NCBI GenBank assembly: GCA_910579735.1
Contig: CAJTUZ010000009.1
Coordinates: forward strand, 61,608 to 125,607
Direction of reading: 5' to 3'
Origin: an uncultured Lachnospiraceae bacterium
GTDB lineage: Bacteria; Bacillota; Clostridia; Lachnospirales; Lachnospiraceae
DNA: 64,000 nucleotides
In this document: piece after piece, positions 25,631 through 34,372 of the stretch
Layout of the letters: each line of letters begins with the position of its first letter
Position numbering within the stretch: the stretch's first letter is position 1
The notes under the pieces: model-generated
Database searches by the model: none
The model's input: only the letters and a program-made list of their open reading frames with translations
What the model was told of the DNA's origin: nothing
Made by a program: the position numbers and the translations under genes

Positions 25631-27004
25631 ATGTATGTGATGGATCATAACAGCTATTCGGAAATTACACCGGAAATTTTTCGTCTTGCTAATATGAGTA
25701 AGCAGGCAGGCATTATTGATACGGAGCTGTTCACGAAATATGATGTCAAGCGCGGACTGCGTGACTTGAACGGAAAAGGTGTACTGGCAGGACTGACGAA
25801 CATCTCCGATGTACGTGCAAATAAAATCGTAGACGGTGTTCAAATCCCAACCCACGGACGGCTTTTTTACAGAGGATATGATGTAAAAGACCTCGTTGAA
25901 GGCTTTGCCGAAGACAGCAATTTCGGCTATGAAGAAGCCACTTATCTGCTTCTTTTTAATAAACTGCCGGATGCAAAAGAACTGGAAATGTTTAAATCGC
26001 TCTTAGCCGGTTATCGTTCTCTTCCTACCAGCTTCGTACGCGATATTATCATGAAAGCACCCAGTAATGATATGATGAATACATTAGCAAGAAGCGTACT
26101 GACCTTGTATTCTTATGACGACAGAGCGGATGATACTTCTCTTCCCAATGTTCTGCGGCAGTGTTTACAGCTCATCAGCCTTTTCCCTCTGCTTTCTATC
26201 TATGGTTATCAGGCATACAGCCACTATCACGATGGAAAAAGTTTATTTATTCACCAGCCCCGACAGGAATTGTCCACGGCCGAGAATATTTTACATATCC
26301 TGCGCCCCGACAGTATTTACACGCCGCTTGAGGCAAAGATCCTCGATATCGCTCTTGTTCTGCATATGGAACACGGCGGCGGTAACAATTCCACGTTTAC
26401 GACCCATGTCGTTACATCATCCCTGACAGACACTTACTCCGTCATTGCTGCAGCGATCGGTTCCCTAAAAGGACCAAGACACGGCGGAGCCAATATTAAA
26501 GTCGTACAGATGTTTGATGACATGAAACATCAGGTGAACAACTGGGCGGATGAGGGACAGGTTGCGGATTATCTGGCCAAACTGCTCCACAAAGACGCTT
26601 TTGATCATGCCGGACTCATTTACGGTGTCGGCCATGCCGTTTACTCCAAGTCCGACCCGAGAGCCGTTATCTTTAAATCCTTCGTTGAACAGTTATCGGA
26701 AGAAAAGGGACTGCATGAAGAATTCGCTCTCTACTCTCTCGTAGAACGCCTTGCTCCTGAGATCATCGCCAAAGAGCGTCAGATCTATAAGGGTGTCAGC
26801 ATCAACGTGGATTTCTACTCCGGCTTTGTTTACAATATGCTGAATCTGCCCAAAGAACTTTACACGCCGATTTTCGCGATCGCAAGAATTGCCGGCTGGA
26901 GCGCACACAGAATGGAAGAACTTGCCAACAACGGTAAGATTATCCGTCCCGCCTATAAGCCGATCGGTGAAGACAAAGTCTATGTTCCCATGGAGGAACG
27001 ATAA
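25631..27004 (+). CDS. gltA: Citrate synthase
   Basis: Condenses acetyl-CoA and oxaloacetate. Catalytic motifs are intact: HMEHGGGNNSTF (His), GPRHGGANIKV and YGVGHAVYSKSDPRA, with VNVDFYSGFVY near the C-terminus. 457 residues, slightly longer than the 370-430 of many bacterial enzymes because of an N-terminal extension (RLANMSKQAGIIDTELF). The start at 25631 has GGAGG 8 bases upstream. It stands alone between its own promoter and a terminator, without aconitase or isocitrate dehydrogenase next to it; it may feed glutamate synthesis in a partial TCA cycle. Confidence 0.95.
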   Translation: MYVMDHNSYSEITPEIFRLANMSKQAGIIDTELFTKYDVKRGLRDLNGKGVLAGLTNISDVRANKIVDGVQIPTHGRLFYRGYDVKDLVEGFAEDSNFGYEEATYLLLFNKLPDAKELEMFKSLLAGYRSLPTSFVRDIIMKAPSNDMMNTLARSVLTLYSYDDRADDTSLPNVLRQCLQLISLFPLLSIYGYQAYSHYHDGKSLFIHQPRQELSTAENILHILRPDSIYTPLEAKILDIALVLHMEHGGGNNSTFTTHVVTSSLTDTYSVIAAAIGSLKGPRHGGANIKVVQMFDDMKHQVNNWADEGQVADYLAKLLHKDAFDHAGLIYGVGHAVYSKSDPRAVIFKSFVEQLSEEKGLHEEFALYSLVERLAPEIIAKERQIYKGVSINVDFYSGFVYNMLNLPKELYTPIFAIARIAGWSAHRMEELANNGKIIRPAYKPIGEDKVYVPMEER

Positions 27005-27037
27005 GGCTCCGGAATGCCGTATAGTGATATACAAAAA

Positions 27038-27090
27038 AAGAAGTTTTAAGTCCGTTATCTATTCTTACGGCTTAAACTTCTTTATTTTTT
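27038..27090. terminator. Bidirectional terminator between gltA and DUF3784
   Basis: A long stem with arms AAAGAAGTTTTAAGTCCGT (27038-27056) and ACGGCTTAAACTTCTTT (27067-27083), an A run before it and TTATTTTTT after it. Confidence 0.85.
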
Positions 27091-27098
27091 GCTTTTGC

Positions 27099-27437
27099 TT
27101 ATTTGCAGTACTTTTTCATGGCCTTGTTCACAACAACCGCGTAGGCTATGATCGCCGCCAAAAAAACTGCCCAGGTAAGCGTGGATACGACATTTGAATC
27201 GCCCATGCTGCCGCTAAAGAGACTGGCGATCGACGAAAGGATGATCACGATTCCGATGACTGCAAGCTTCCAGTACAAGTACTGAATAAACCCTTCCTTA
27301 TCGCGGATAGAATCTTCATTCGTATTTTTTCTTAAAACAACATTGCTGATAATGCGTCCCTGTACTTTCATGACCACTCCCGTATAAAGCAGATAGGCGC
27401 CGCACAGCATACACAAAATATCTACAAAATCATACAT
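27099..27437 (-). CDS. DUF3784-type small membrane protein
   Basis: 112 residues with three predicted membrane segments (about 3-24, 55-75, 85-105). Its loop MKVQGRIISNVVLRK lies between the first and second. Size and layout resemble DUF3784 proteins of clostridia, whose role is unknown. It is the last gene of the DUF512-der-plsY run (33 bases after plsY). Confidence 0.62.
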   Translation of the reverse strand: MYDFVDILCMLCGAYLLYTGVVMKVQGRIISNVVLRKNTNEDSIRDKEGFIQYLYWKLAVIGIVIILSSIASLFSGSMGDSNVVSTLTWAVFLAAIIAYAVVVNKAMKKYCK

Positions 27438-27470
27438 CTTTCATCACGCTCCTTCTATGTAATAATACCT

Positions 27471-28142
27471 TTACGCGTCTTTCTTTTCTTCCGTGTCTTT
27501 ATTTTTGTGCGTCAGATAAGTCTTCCGCTCTTCTCCTTTTAACAGACGCCCGATATTTTCTCTATGCTTATAATAAGCCATGACCGTCAGAAATGCCGCG
27601 ACGATATATAACTCGATCAGATGCGCCTGATCCATGGCGCCGAATATCCCTGTCTGTCCAAGCACTACGATTTCTATCATAAATCCCGCATAAACAAGCA
27701 GGGAACCAAGCGATACATAATGCGTCGTAAAAAATGCGCCGAAGAACAAAATAATTCCCATTGGTATAAAATACGGATGAAAAGAAAGGATCAGGCCCGC
27801 CGTCGCCGCAATTCCTTTTCCGCCCTTAAAATGCAGATAAAAGGGAAAATTATGTCCGAGGATCGCGCCTGCCGCCGCATAAATCTTTAACAGATAGATC
27901 CTGTCCGGATGCGCTTTGCCGAATAAAAAGCCTGTTATCACGATTGCCAGAATACATTTGATGATATCGCCGAATAAGACGATCAATCCTGCTTTGGTGC
28001 CGAGCACTCTCATCGTATTTGTCGTTCCGGCATTTCCGCTCCCATAGTTTCTGATATCGATTCCATGAATCTTGCCGTAAATGTATGCGGTCTGAAAAAG
28101 GCCGAAAACATAACCGATCAATAAACAAATAATCCGTTCCAC
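27471..28142 (-). CDS. plsY: Glycerol-3-phosphate acyltransferase PlsY
   Basis: Integral membrane enzyme that acylates glycerol 3-phosphate from acyl-phosphate, the first step of phospholipid synthesis. Family motifs: GSGNAGTTNTMRV, GHNFPFYLHFKGGKGIAAT and the membrane pattern of about five segments. The start is a GTG at 28142 (223 residues), one base away from the der stop, with GAAAGGAAAG inside the end of der; upstream reading would lie inside der. The C-terminal tail is basic and charged (EERKTYLTHKNKDTEEKKDA). Confidence 0.93.
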   Translation of the reverse strand: MERIICLLIGYVFGLFQTAYIYGKIHGIDIRNYGSGNAGTTNTMRVLGTKAGLIVLFGDIIKCILAIVITGFLFGKAHPDRIYLLKIYAAAGAILGHNFPFYLHFKGGKGIAATAGLILSFHPYFIPMGIILFFGAFFTTHYVSLGSLLVYAGFMIEIVVLGQTGIFGAMDQAHLIELYIVAAFLTVMAYYKHRENIGRLLKGEERKTYLTHKNKDTEEKKDA

Positions 28143-28143
28143 T

Positions 28144-29481
28144 TTACTTACTTTCCTTTCTTTCCCTGATAAAAAATTTAAGCGGCGTTCCTTTAAATCC
28201 AAAGGTCTCCCGAATCTGATTTTCAATATAACGCGTGTAGGAGAAATGCATCAGTTCTTTATCGTTGACAAAGATAACAAATGTCGGCGGTTTCACGGCC
28301 ACCTGCGTAATATAATACAGACGCAGTCTTTTTCCTTTATCTGAAGGAGGCTGCTGCATCGCCACCGCTTCCGCCATGATCTCGTTTAATACGCCTGTTG
28401 CAACACGCATGGCATGATTCTCATATACCGCATCGATCAGCTCGTACAATTTGAATAACCGCTGTCCTGTCACCGCAGATATAAATGTAATCTCCGCATA
28501 GGGCATAAAAGAAAGGATTTGTCTGACTTTCTGCGTAAACTGGTTAACGGTCTTATCATTTTTTTCTACCGCATCCCATTTATTGACCGCAATGATCGTC
28601 GCCTTTCCCCTGTCATGGGCAATACCGGCTATCTTGGCATCCTGTTCGGTCACCCCTTCTACGGCGTCAATAACGAGAACGACGATATCGGCCCGTTCTA
28701 CGGCTGAAACGGTACGGATAATCATATACCGTTCCAGCTCTTCTTTGATCTTATTCTTCCGCCGCAGCCCTGCCGTATCGATAAAAACATACTCTTTTCC
28801 ATGATAAGTGACTTCCGTATCCACAGCGTCCCGTGTCGTTCCCGCAACATCGGATACGATCACTCTGTTTTCTCCGATCAGTCTGTTGATCATAGAAGAT
28901 TTTCCCACATTCGGTTTTCCGACAACGGCGATCTTTATCCTGTCATCCTCTTCTTCCACTGCCGCGCTCTTGTCAAAATGTGAGGTAATCTCGTCGAGCA
29001 GTTCTCCAAAACCAAGCTTATTGACGGATGAAACCGCGAAAGGTTCTCCGATGCCCAGATTATAAAATTCATATACATCCGCCATATACTTGTTAAAATC
29101 ATCCACTTTGTTGACCGCTAACACAATCGGCTTTCCGGAACGGCGCAGCATATCCGCCACTTTAAAATCCGTATCCACAACGCCCTGCCTGACATCTGTC
29201 ATAAAAACGATAACATCCGCGGTATCAATGGCGATCTGTGCCTGTTCGCGCATCTGCCTTAAAATAATATCTTTGCTTTCCGGCTCGATACCGCCCGTAT
29301 CGATCAGCGTAAAATTCATATCCAGCCAGGAAACATCCGCATAGATCCTGTCTCTGGTAATACCGGGGGTATCTTTGACGATCGATATTTTTTCTCCTGC
29401 CAATGCATTAAACAGCGTAGACTTTCCTACGTTCGGACGTCCTACCACTGCCACGACCGGCATGGATCTCTTCTTTCCCAT
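28144..29481 (-). CDS. der: Ribosome-associated GTPase Der (EngA)
   Basis: 445-residue double GTPase needed for 50S maturation. Two G domains with GRPNVGKSTLFN (14-25), DTGG, NKVD and GKPNVGKSSMIN, DTAG, NKWD, followed by a KH-like C-terminal domain (FINDKELMHFSYTRYIENQIR type). Order matches the family; all G motifs are intact. The C-terminal end overlaps the start region of plsY. It follows the DUF512 gene by 18 bases. Confidence 0.97.
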   Translation of the reverse strand: MGKKRSMPVVAVVGRPNVGKSTLFNALAGEKISIVKDTPGITRDRIYADVSWLDMNFTLIDTGGIEPESKDIILRQMREQAQIAIDTADVIVFMTDVRQGVVDTDFKVADMLRRSGKPIVLAVNKVDDFNKYMADVYEFYNLGIGEPFAVSSVNKLGFGELLDEITSHFDKSAAVEEEDDRIKIAVVGKPNVGKSSMINRLIGENRVIVSDVAGTTRDAVDTEVTYHGKEYVFIDTAGLRRKNKIKEELERYMIIRTVSAVERADIVVLVIDAVEGVTEQDAKIAGIAHDRGKATIIAVNKWDAVEKNDKTVNQFTQKVRQILSFMPYAEITFISAVTGQRLFKLYELIDAVYENHAMRVATGVLNEIMAEAVAMQQPPSDKGKRLRLYYITQVAVKPPTFVIFVNDKELMHFSYTRYIENQIRETFGFKGTPLKFFIRERKESK

Positions 29482-29498
29482 TCTAGTATAATCTCCTT

Positions 29499-30866
29499 TT
29501 ATTCTTCCGTCCTGTTTCTCATGTTCAGAATCGTATGCACAAAATCATATCCGCTTGATTTTACAATATCTGCCTTCACTTGTAAAGTCTTTTCCAGTTC
29601 CGGCACGGTAATATCGTCCAAAAAATAATTTTCACCGCTCCGCAGCACGTTCTGCGGCAGGAGGATCCGTCCGCCGAGTCTTTGCCCCTGCAGCTGGCCG
29701 ATAATATCCTGTCCCGTCAAAAGTCCCGACACCGTAATGCGCTCTCCGAAAAAATCGTTGGTAATCGCATAGACATGTATCGTCAGATGCGGGAAACGCG
29801 CCTCCATTGTTTCCGCCATTCTTTTGATATACGGATATGCCAGTTTCCCCGTTACAATGGAAAGCTCTTCTTTAACAGGCTCTTTCTCTCCGGAAAACGG
29901 TCCCGCTTTTTCCTCCGGCAGCTCCGACATGGCCTGCGCAAACTCATCCATAAGAAGGCGCAGCATGCCTACGCCGTTTTCCAGCTGCAGATAACCATCA
30001 TAACGCGCAGCTTCCGGCAGTTCCTGCTCCGCCAGAATATACCACTCGTCGGAAGCATGAATAAAATGAAGTCCATATTCCGGAAAAATCTTACGCTGCC
30101 ATTTATGAATGCAGTCAAGGACGCATACAGCATCTTCTTTCTCAAACGGTTCCAACGGGAAAAGTCCCTCTCTGTATTTGGAGATACCGACCGGCACGAC
30201 CGATACGCTTTCCAAATGCGGCAGATATGCCGTCAGGTCGGCAATGCTTCTTTCCAGTTCCCCGCCATCGTTAATTCCTTTGCACAAAACGATCTGCCCA
30301 TTCATGGTAATACCCGCATCGTAAAGCTTCTGCACTTTTAAAAGCGCCTTCCCGGCAAAGCGGTTGTTTAACATCTTACAGCGCAGTTCGGGATTGGTCG
30401 TCTGAAAAGAAATGTTGATCGGCGATAAATGATAACGGATAATCCTTTCAATATCTTCATCAGACATATTGGTCAGCGTCACATAGTTGCCCTGTAAAAA
30501 GGAAAGCCTGGAGTCGTCGTCTTTAAAATAAAGCGTCTCCCGCATCCCCTGCGGCATCTGGTCGACAAAACAAAAAATGCATTTGTTATGACAGGAACGG
30601 TAATCGTCCATAAGACCGTTTTCAAATTCTATGCCCAAGTCCTCGTCATATTCTTTATCGATTTCCAAAAGCCATTCTTCACCTTCCGGTTTGCGGATCA
30701 GGACTTCTATATATTCGTCCTGTATCAGGTACTGGTAATCGAAAATATCTATGATATCCGTGCCGTTTATCTGCAGAAGGATATCTCCGGATGTAATGCC
30801 GAGTTCTTCGGCTATGGAATCTTTCCGGATGGATTTGATGATATGGGGGGTATGTTTCATATTCAT
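29499..30866 (-). CDS. DUF512 protein: PDZ plus radical SAM-like cysteine motif
   Basis: 455 residues. An N-terminal PDZ-like domain (about 5-55, IKSIRKDSIAEELGITSGDILLQING) is followed by a CxxxCxxC motif (Cys92, Cys96, Cys99: SCHNKCIFC). That is the iron-sulfur ligand pattern of radical SAM enzymes, and DUF512 closes the protein (FALL... region up to DFVHTILNMRNR). Family members are common in anaerobes beside der and plsY. The substrate is unknown; a role in membrane-linked or ribosome-linked modification is only a guess from its neighbours. AGGAG lies just before the first ATG. Confidence 0.85.
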   Translation of the reverse strand: MNMKHTPHIIKSIRKDSIAEELGITSGDILLQINGTDIIDIFDYQYLIQDEYIEVLIRKPEGEEWLLEIDKEYDEDLGIEFENGLMDDYRSCHNKCIFCFVDQMPQGMRETLYFKDDDSRLSFLQGNYVTLTNMSDEDIERIIRYHLSPINISFQTTNPELRCKMLNNRFAGKALLKVQKLYDAGITMNGQIVLCKGINDGGELERSIADLTAYLPHLESVSVVPVGISKYREGLFPLEPFEKEDAVCVLDCIHKWQRKIFPEYGLHFIHASDEWYILAEQELPEAARYDGYLQLENGVGMLRLLMDEFAQAMSELPEEKAGPFSGEKEPVKEELSIVTGKLAYPYIKRMAETMEARFPHLTIHVYAITNDFFGERITVSGLLTGQDIIGQLQGQRLGGRILLPQNVLRSGENYFLDDITVPELEKTLQVKADIVKSSGYDFVHTILNMRNRTEE

Positions 30867-30960
30867 ATGTCTCCTGTTCAGGGTTGTATATAGTCAGGTT
30901 TATGCTTTGCACCTTGATTTCACTGCGCTTTTTCCCGGTGTGGACTGCACCCTATAGAAA

Positions 30961-30989
30961 ATTATATATAATATGGCCGCTGTGAGCAA
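30961..30989 (-). promoter_or_regulatory. Predicted promoter of the DUF512-der-plsY operon
   Basis: Minus strand TTGCTC (30984-30989), 17-base spacer, TATAAT (30961-30966). Leader about 90 bases. Confidence 0.55.
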
Positions 30990-30998
30990 GCTCTGAGT

Positions 30999-31033
30999 GA
31001 AAAAGCTGATGAATCATCCGTGATTCTCTTTTT
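30999..31033 (-). terminator. Possible terminator after the FtsX-type permease
   Basis: On the minus strand AAAAAG is followed by the hairpin GAATCA/TGATTC and then CTTTTTC, overlapping the permease stop. The helix is interrupted and short, so the call is weak. Confidence 0.35.
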
Positions 31034-33539
31034 ATACGATGTCATCCCTGAGCGCATCAATAATATTTTCCTTCCTGATTTTATCGGCAGCATACACCAT
31101 TGTGATAAAAACGATACAAAATACTCCAAGTACACTGACAGTCATACTCTTCCATGGAAAATGATAGGCAAATCCTTCAAGCTGTTCGCTCATCACCATT
31201 CCCTTGTAGATCAGCCATGAAAGAATACCGGCAGCCGGCACTCCAAACAAGAGCGTACGCAGTCCGTAAAAAAAGCATTCAAAATTCATCATCCGGCTAA
31301 AGCTCCGTTCCGACATCCCAACGGAGCGCAGCATGGCAAGTTCCCGTCTCCTGATACGGATATTGGTTGAAATGGTATTGAATACATTTGCAGCTGCAAT
31401 CAGTGAAATCATAGCGCCAAATGCATACGAAAATACATCCACAACAAAAGTTGCGCTGCGGAACAGATCAACTGCCGAAGACAGATTGACCAGCGTATAG
31501 TCACAGATAATCCCTGCCTCCATGATCCCGGACTGAATCTGCGCCATTGTCTGTGCGGGTGCATCTGCCCAAAAAGTCAGACCTGATTTGGACGTTCCCT
31601 CCAATCCGTCAAATTCACTATACATTGACCACGGAACAACCATAAGAAATAAATATTGCGGCGTAGAATCATAGGGAAGCATATCCAAAGGATAGTTATC
31701 CACTACCGTCGTACCAATCGTCTTTACCCGCTCCCCTGCGGAAGAATAAAAGACAAACTCCATTTCCTGTCCCGTGAAAAAAACCTTATGTTCTGCAGTA
31801 TCCATAATAAGACTCGGAACTTTAGCATCCTGTCCGCTGTATTCTTCCACAGAAAACCCAAGGCTTTCTATAAATCCCTCATAAATTGCATCTTCAATAA
31901 ACTGGACATAGATCGGTATGTTACAATCCGCCTGAAACTGACCGCCTGCAAAATCATCCGGAAGCCCTTCTACCATGCCGGAATAAATCAGATCAGACTG
32001 CCATGTGCTTTTACTTACTCCATCCACATTCTTTAATCTGTCGTGCAGCGCAAGGAGCTCATCCTTGGGCATTTCCTTTGCATAAAACGAAATGTCACCG
32101 TCAGCCTCGACTGCTAATTCTTTCGCCATTCCTTTCAAAGTGCTGCCGAATGCATTACCCGTTACAAACAATACAACGCTTAAAGTTAGAGACAATACCA
32201 CACTGCGGTAACGCCGCTTGTTTCTGCGGAAATTCTTATGAGCCAATAATCCTTCCAGACCATAAATACGACTCAAAAATCCAGGAATGTTAACATCCCC
32301 GGCCTCCGTTTTGATTTCACCGGTCTGGCGGATACACTCCATCACAGGAACAGCCGCCGCTTTTCTTGCCGGAATATATGCAGAGATCAAAATCGTGGCC
32401 AGGCTGACTGCTATCGCAGCCGCAAGCGCCGGAACAGACACCGACAATGTAAGCGCTACATCGCTCGCTGAAATAGTCGCAAAGTTCTTCTCAACAACAG
32501 GCAGCGCCAAAGCAACGCTTCCAATACCGGCAGCTACACCAAACGGAATGCCAAGCACACCGATACAAAGGCCTTCAAACAAAACAGAACCTTTTAACTG
32601 TCTGGCTGTTGCTCCTACCGACATCAGAATGCCAAACTGGTGCACACGTTCATTTAAAGAAATATAAAATGAATTATAAATCAGAAAAACGGAGCCAATC
32701 ATGATAATTGCAACTAATACTCCCCCCACCGTAAACATAATTGCATTAAACAGGGTATTTTCCGACACACCATAAAATCGCAGTACATCCTCATTCAGGG
32801 CAAAAGGAGAAGAATCCGCAAAGCGGCTTCCATATTCCTTCACTTTCTGCGGACTGTCCAATGTGAGAAACAGGCTGTACCGCCCCGTTATACCCACCGT
32901 ATCCGTCCTCGTGATCAATGTATACCCGGGTGAATCATGTTCTTCAAATCCGGCTCTTTCATAAACTCCTACAACCGTATAATTTTTTTCTTCCACTATG
33001 TGCAATGCTTCACTGTCCCTGTATGGATCGTGCTGCGTCAATATATTCCCGCTTTCTTCCCGGTCGCCGACTGCGATACAAATGGTTTCGCCTACCGGAA
33101 TCCTCACATCCGCCTTAATGGCAATATGATTCGGGATGACAACTTCCGTGTCATTCTGCGGAAGCCTGCCGGAAATCAGTGTAACCGGCAGCTTGGCAAA
33201 TGTTTCCTCTGTAAAACCGGCAACGAACAGATAAGGTTTTTCAGGGCTTTTTGCGCCGTCTAACAAAGCATAGCCGAGATTTTCAAATAGCACTGCATCC
33301 GTAACCTCGGAATCTGCCATTCTTTCCTGCACGAAATCCGAGTCTGCATCTACAAAATCAATATACCAGCTGCCGCATTTAAGCTTTGAGCCATTGACCA
33401 AATATTGTAAAAGAGATGTTCCAAAAGTGGCAACTGTTGTAAATAAAGCAGCGGACAATATCACGCCGATCACCGTCACAAGGGTACGGGTACGGTTTTT
33501 CTTTAAGTCCTGCAGGACAAGCTTATAAAAAATATTCAT
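31032..33539 (-). CDS. FtsX-type ABC transporter permease (MacB-like, two FtsX units)
   Basis: 835 residues. N-terminal membrane segment (about 15-40), a large extracytoplasmic part (about 45-260), three membrane segments (about 265-385), a second N-terminal-like segment near 455-480, a second extracytoplasmic part and three C-terminal segments. This is the duplicated FtsX architecture of permeases that pair with LolD/MacB-like ATPases. Such permeases export or extrude peptides, lipids or antibiotics rather than importing nutrients. It overlaps the ATPase stop by 4 bases, so they are coupled. It belongs with the upstream two-component system. Confidence 0.85.
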   Translation of the reverse strand: MNIFYKLVLQDLKKNRTRTLVTVIGVILSAALFTTVATFGTSLLQYLVNGSKLKCGSWYIDFVDADSDFVQERMADSEVTDAVLFENLGYALLDGAKSPEKPYLFVAGFTEETFAKLPVTLISGRLPQNDTEVVIPNHIAIKADVRIPVGETICIAVGDREESGNILTQHDPYRDSEALHIVEEKNYTVVGVYERAGFEEHDSPGYTLITRTDTVGITGRYSLFLTLDSPQKVKEYGSRFADSSPFALNEDVLRFYGVSENTLFNAIMFTVGGVLVAIIMIGSVFLIYNSFYISLNERVHQFGILMSVGATARQLKGSVLFEGLCIGVLGIPFGVAAGIGSVALALPVVEKNFATISASDVALTLSVSVPALAAAIAVSLATILISAYIPARKAAAVPVMECIRQTGEIKTEAGDVNIPGFLSRIYGLEGLLAHKNFRRNKRRYRSVVLSLTLSVVLFVTGNAFGSTLKGMAKELAVEADGDISFYAKEMPKDELLALHDRLKNVDGVSKSTWQSDLIYSGMVEGLPDDFAGGQFQADCNIPIYVQFIEDAIYEGFIESLGFSVEEYSGQDAKVPSLIMDTAEHKVFFTGQEMEFVFYSSAGERVKTIGTTVVDNYPLDMLPYDSTPQYLFLMVVPWSMYSEFDGLEGTSKSGLTFWADAPAQTMAQIQSGIMEAGIICDYTLVNLSSAVDLFRSATFVVDVFSYAFGAMISLIAAANVFNTISTNIRIRRRELAMLRSVGMSERSFSRMMNFECFFYGLRTLLFGVPAAGILSWLIYKGMVMSEQLEGFAYHFPWKSMTVSVLGVFCIVFITMVYAADKIRKENIIDALRDDIV

Positions 33540-34225
33540 GACTGCGCCACCTGCCTTTCATCCCTTACCACTTTTCCATCCGCGATACTGATAATACGGT
33601 CCGCCTGCAAAGCAATGTTTTCATCATGGGTAACAATAATCAGTGACTGGTGATATCTACGATGACTTTCCTTCAGGAGATGAATAATTTCCTGTCCGTT
33701 ACGGCTGTCCAGACTCCCCGTAGGTTCATCTGCCAGGCACACCTGCGGGGCATTCATCAAGGCGCGTCCAATAGCGACCCGCTGCTGCTGTCCGCCTGAA
33801 AGCTGGTTGGGCAGATGTGTCTTTCTCTCCTGTAACCCCAGTAATTCCAGCAAATCATCCAAACGTTCTTTATTGACTTTTCTTTTATCCATGAGAATGG
33901 GCAGCGTCATATTCTCTACAACGTTCAGCGTAGGTATCAGATTGTGGAACTGATAAATCAGCCCTACCTGCCTCCTGCGGAATATCGCAAGTTTTTCGCT
34001 GCTCTGGGCATATACGTCCTGCCCATCCAGATATATCTTTCCGCTTGTCGGAATATCCACCCCTGCAATTGCATGGAGTAAAGTAGATTTCCCTGAACCG
34101 GAAGTACCAATAATGGCAGTAAAATCACCCTTTTCAATATTCAGGGAAACATGGTCTAATGCAGTGACCATATTTTCATTTTTACCGTAGACTTTGCACA
34201 AGTCCTCAATTTTCAAAAACTCCAT
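33536..34225 (-). CDS. ABC transporter ATP-binding protein (LolD/MacB-like)
   Basis: 229 residues, single nucleotide-binding domain. Walker A GTSGSGKST (40-48), Q-loop with YQFHNLIP, signature LSGGQ (142-146), Walker B LADEP (164-168) and H-loop VTHDE. It is the partner of the duplicated permease just downstream. GGAGG lies 9 bases upstream of the start. The promoter region ahead of it carries phased repeats of likely response-regulator binding. Confidence 0.92.
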   Translation of the reverse strand: MEFLKIEDLCKVYGKNENMVTALDHVSLNIEKGDFTAIIGTSGSGKSTLLHAIAGVDIPTSGKIYLDGQDVYAQSSEKLAIFRRRQVGLIYQFHNLIPTLNVVENMTLPILMDKRKVNKERLDDLLELLGLQERKTHLPNQLSGGQQQRVAIGRALMNAPQVCLADEPTGSLDSRNGQEIIHLLKESHRRYHQSLIIVTHDENIALQADRIISIADGKVVRDERQVAQS

Positions 34226-34296
34226 TCTATGAGCCTCCTTTTTACTTTTCAGAAAACAGCGGAACGCATCTGCTGTTCCCTTCGTCGTTTACCCAT

Positions 34297-34372
34297 ATCA
34301 TAAGATTTTGAACTTACTTTTCTGTGACTTTTTTGTGACTGATCCGTCACATTTGCATGAAAAATATGTCAC
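34297..34372 (-). promoter_or_regulatory. Promoter with phased GTGAC/GTCAC operator ahead of the ABC genes
   Basis: Plus-strand coordinates: TGTGAC at 34323-34328 and again at 34334-34339, exactly 11 bases apart; GTCAC at 34346 and 34368, 22 bases apart. On the transcribed (minus) strand this reads as GTCACAAAAAA then GTCACAGAAAA, two direct 11-base units, preceded by the opposite-facing GTGAC copies. A -10 TATGAT sits at 34297-34302, so the nearest repeat covers the -35 region, where no good hexamer exists. This is what an OmpR-family regulator binding site looks like: repeats one helical turn apart, on one DNA face, replacing the -35. The adjacent regulator is the likely ligand. Confidence 0.6.

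Noticed and set aside
29682..30341. 219-codon plus-strand ORF inside the DUF512 gene
   Set aside because: Antisense shadow; rich in His/Arg/Phe runs typical of reverse-frame translation.
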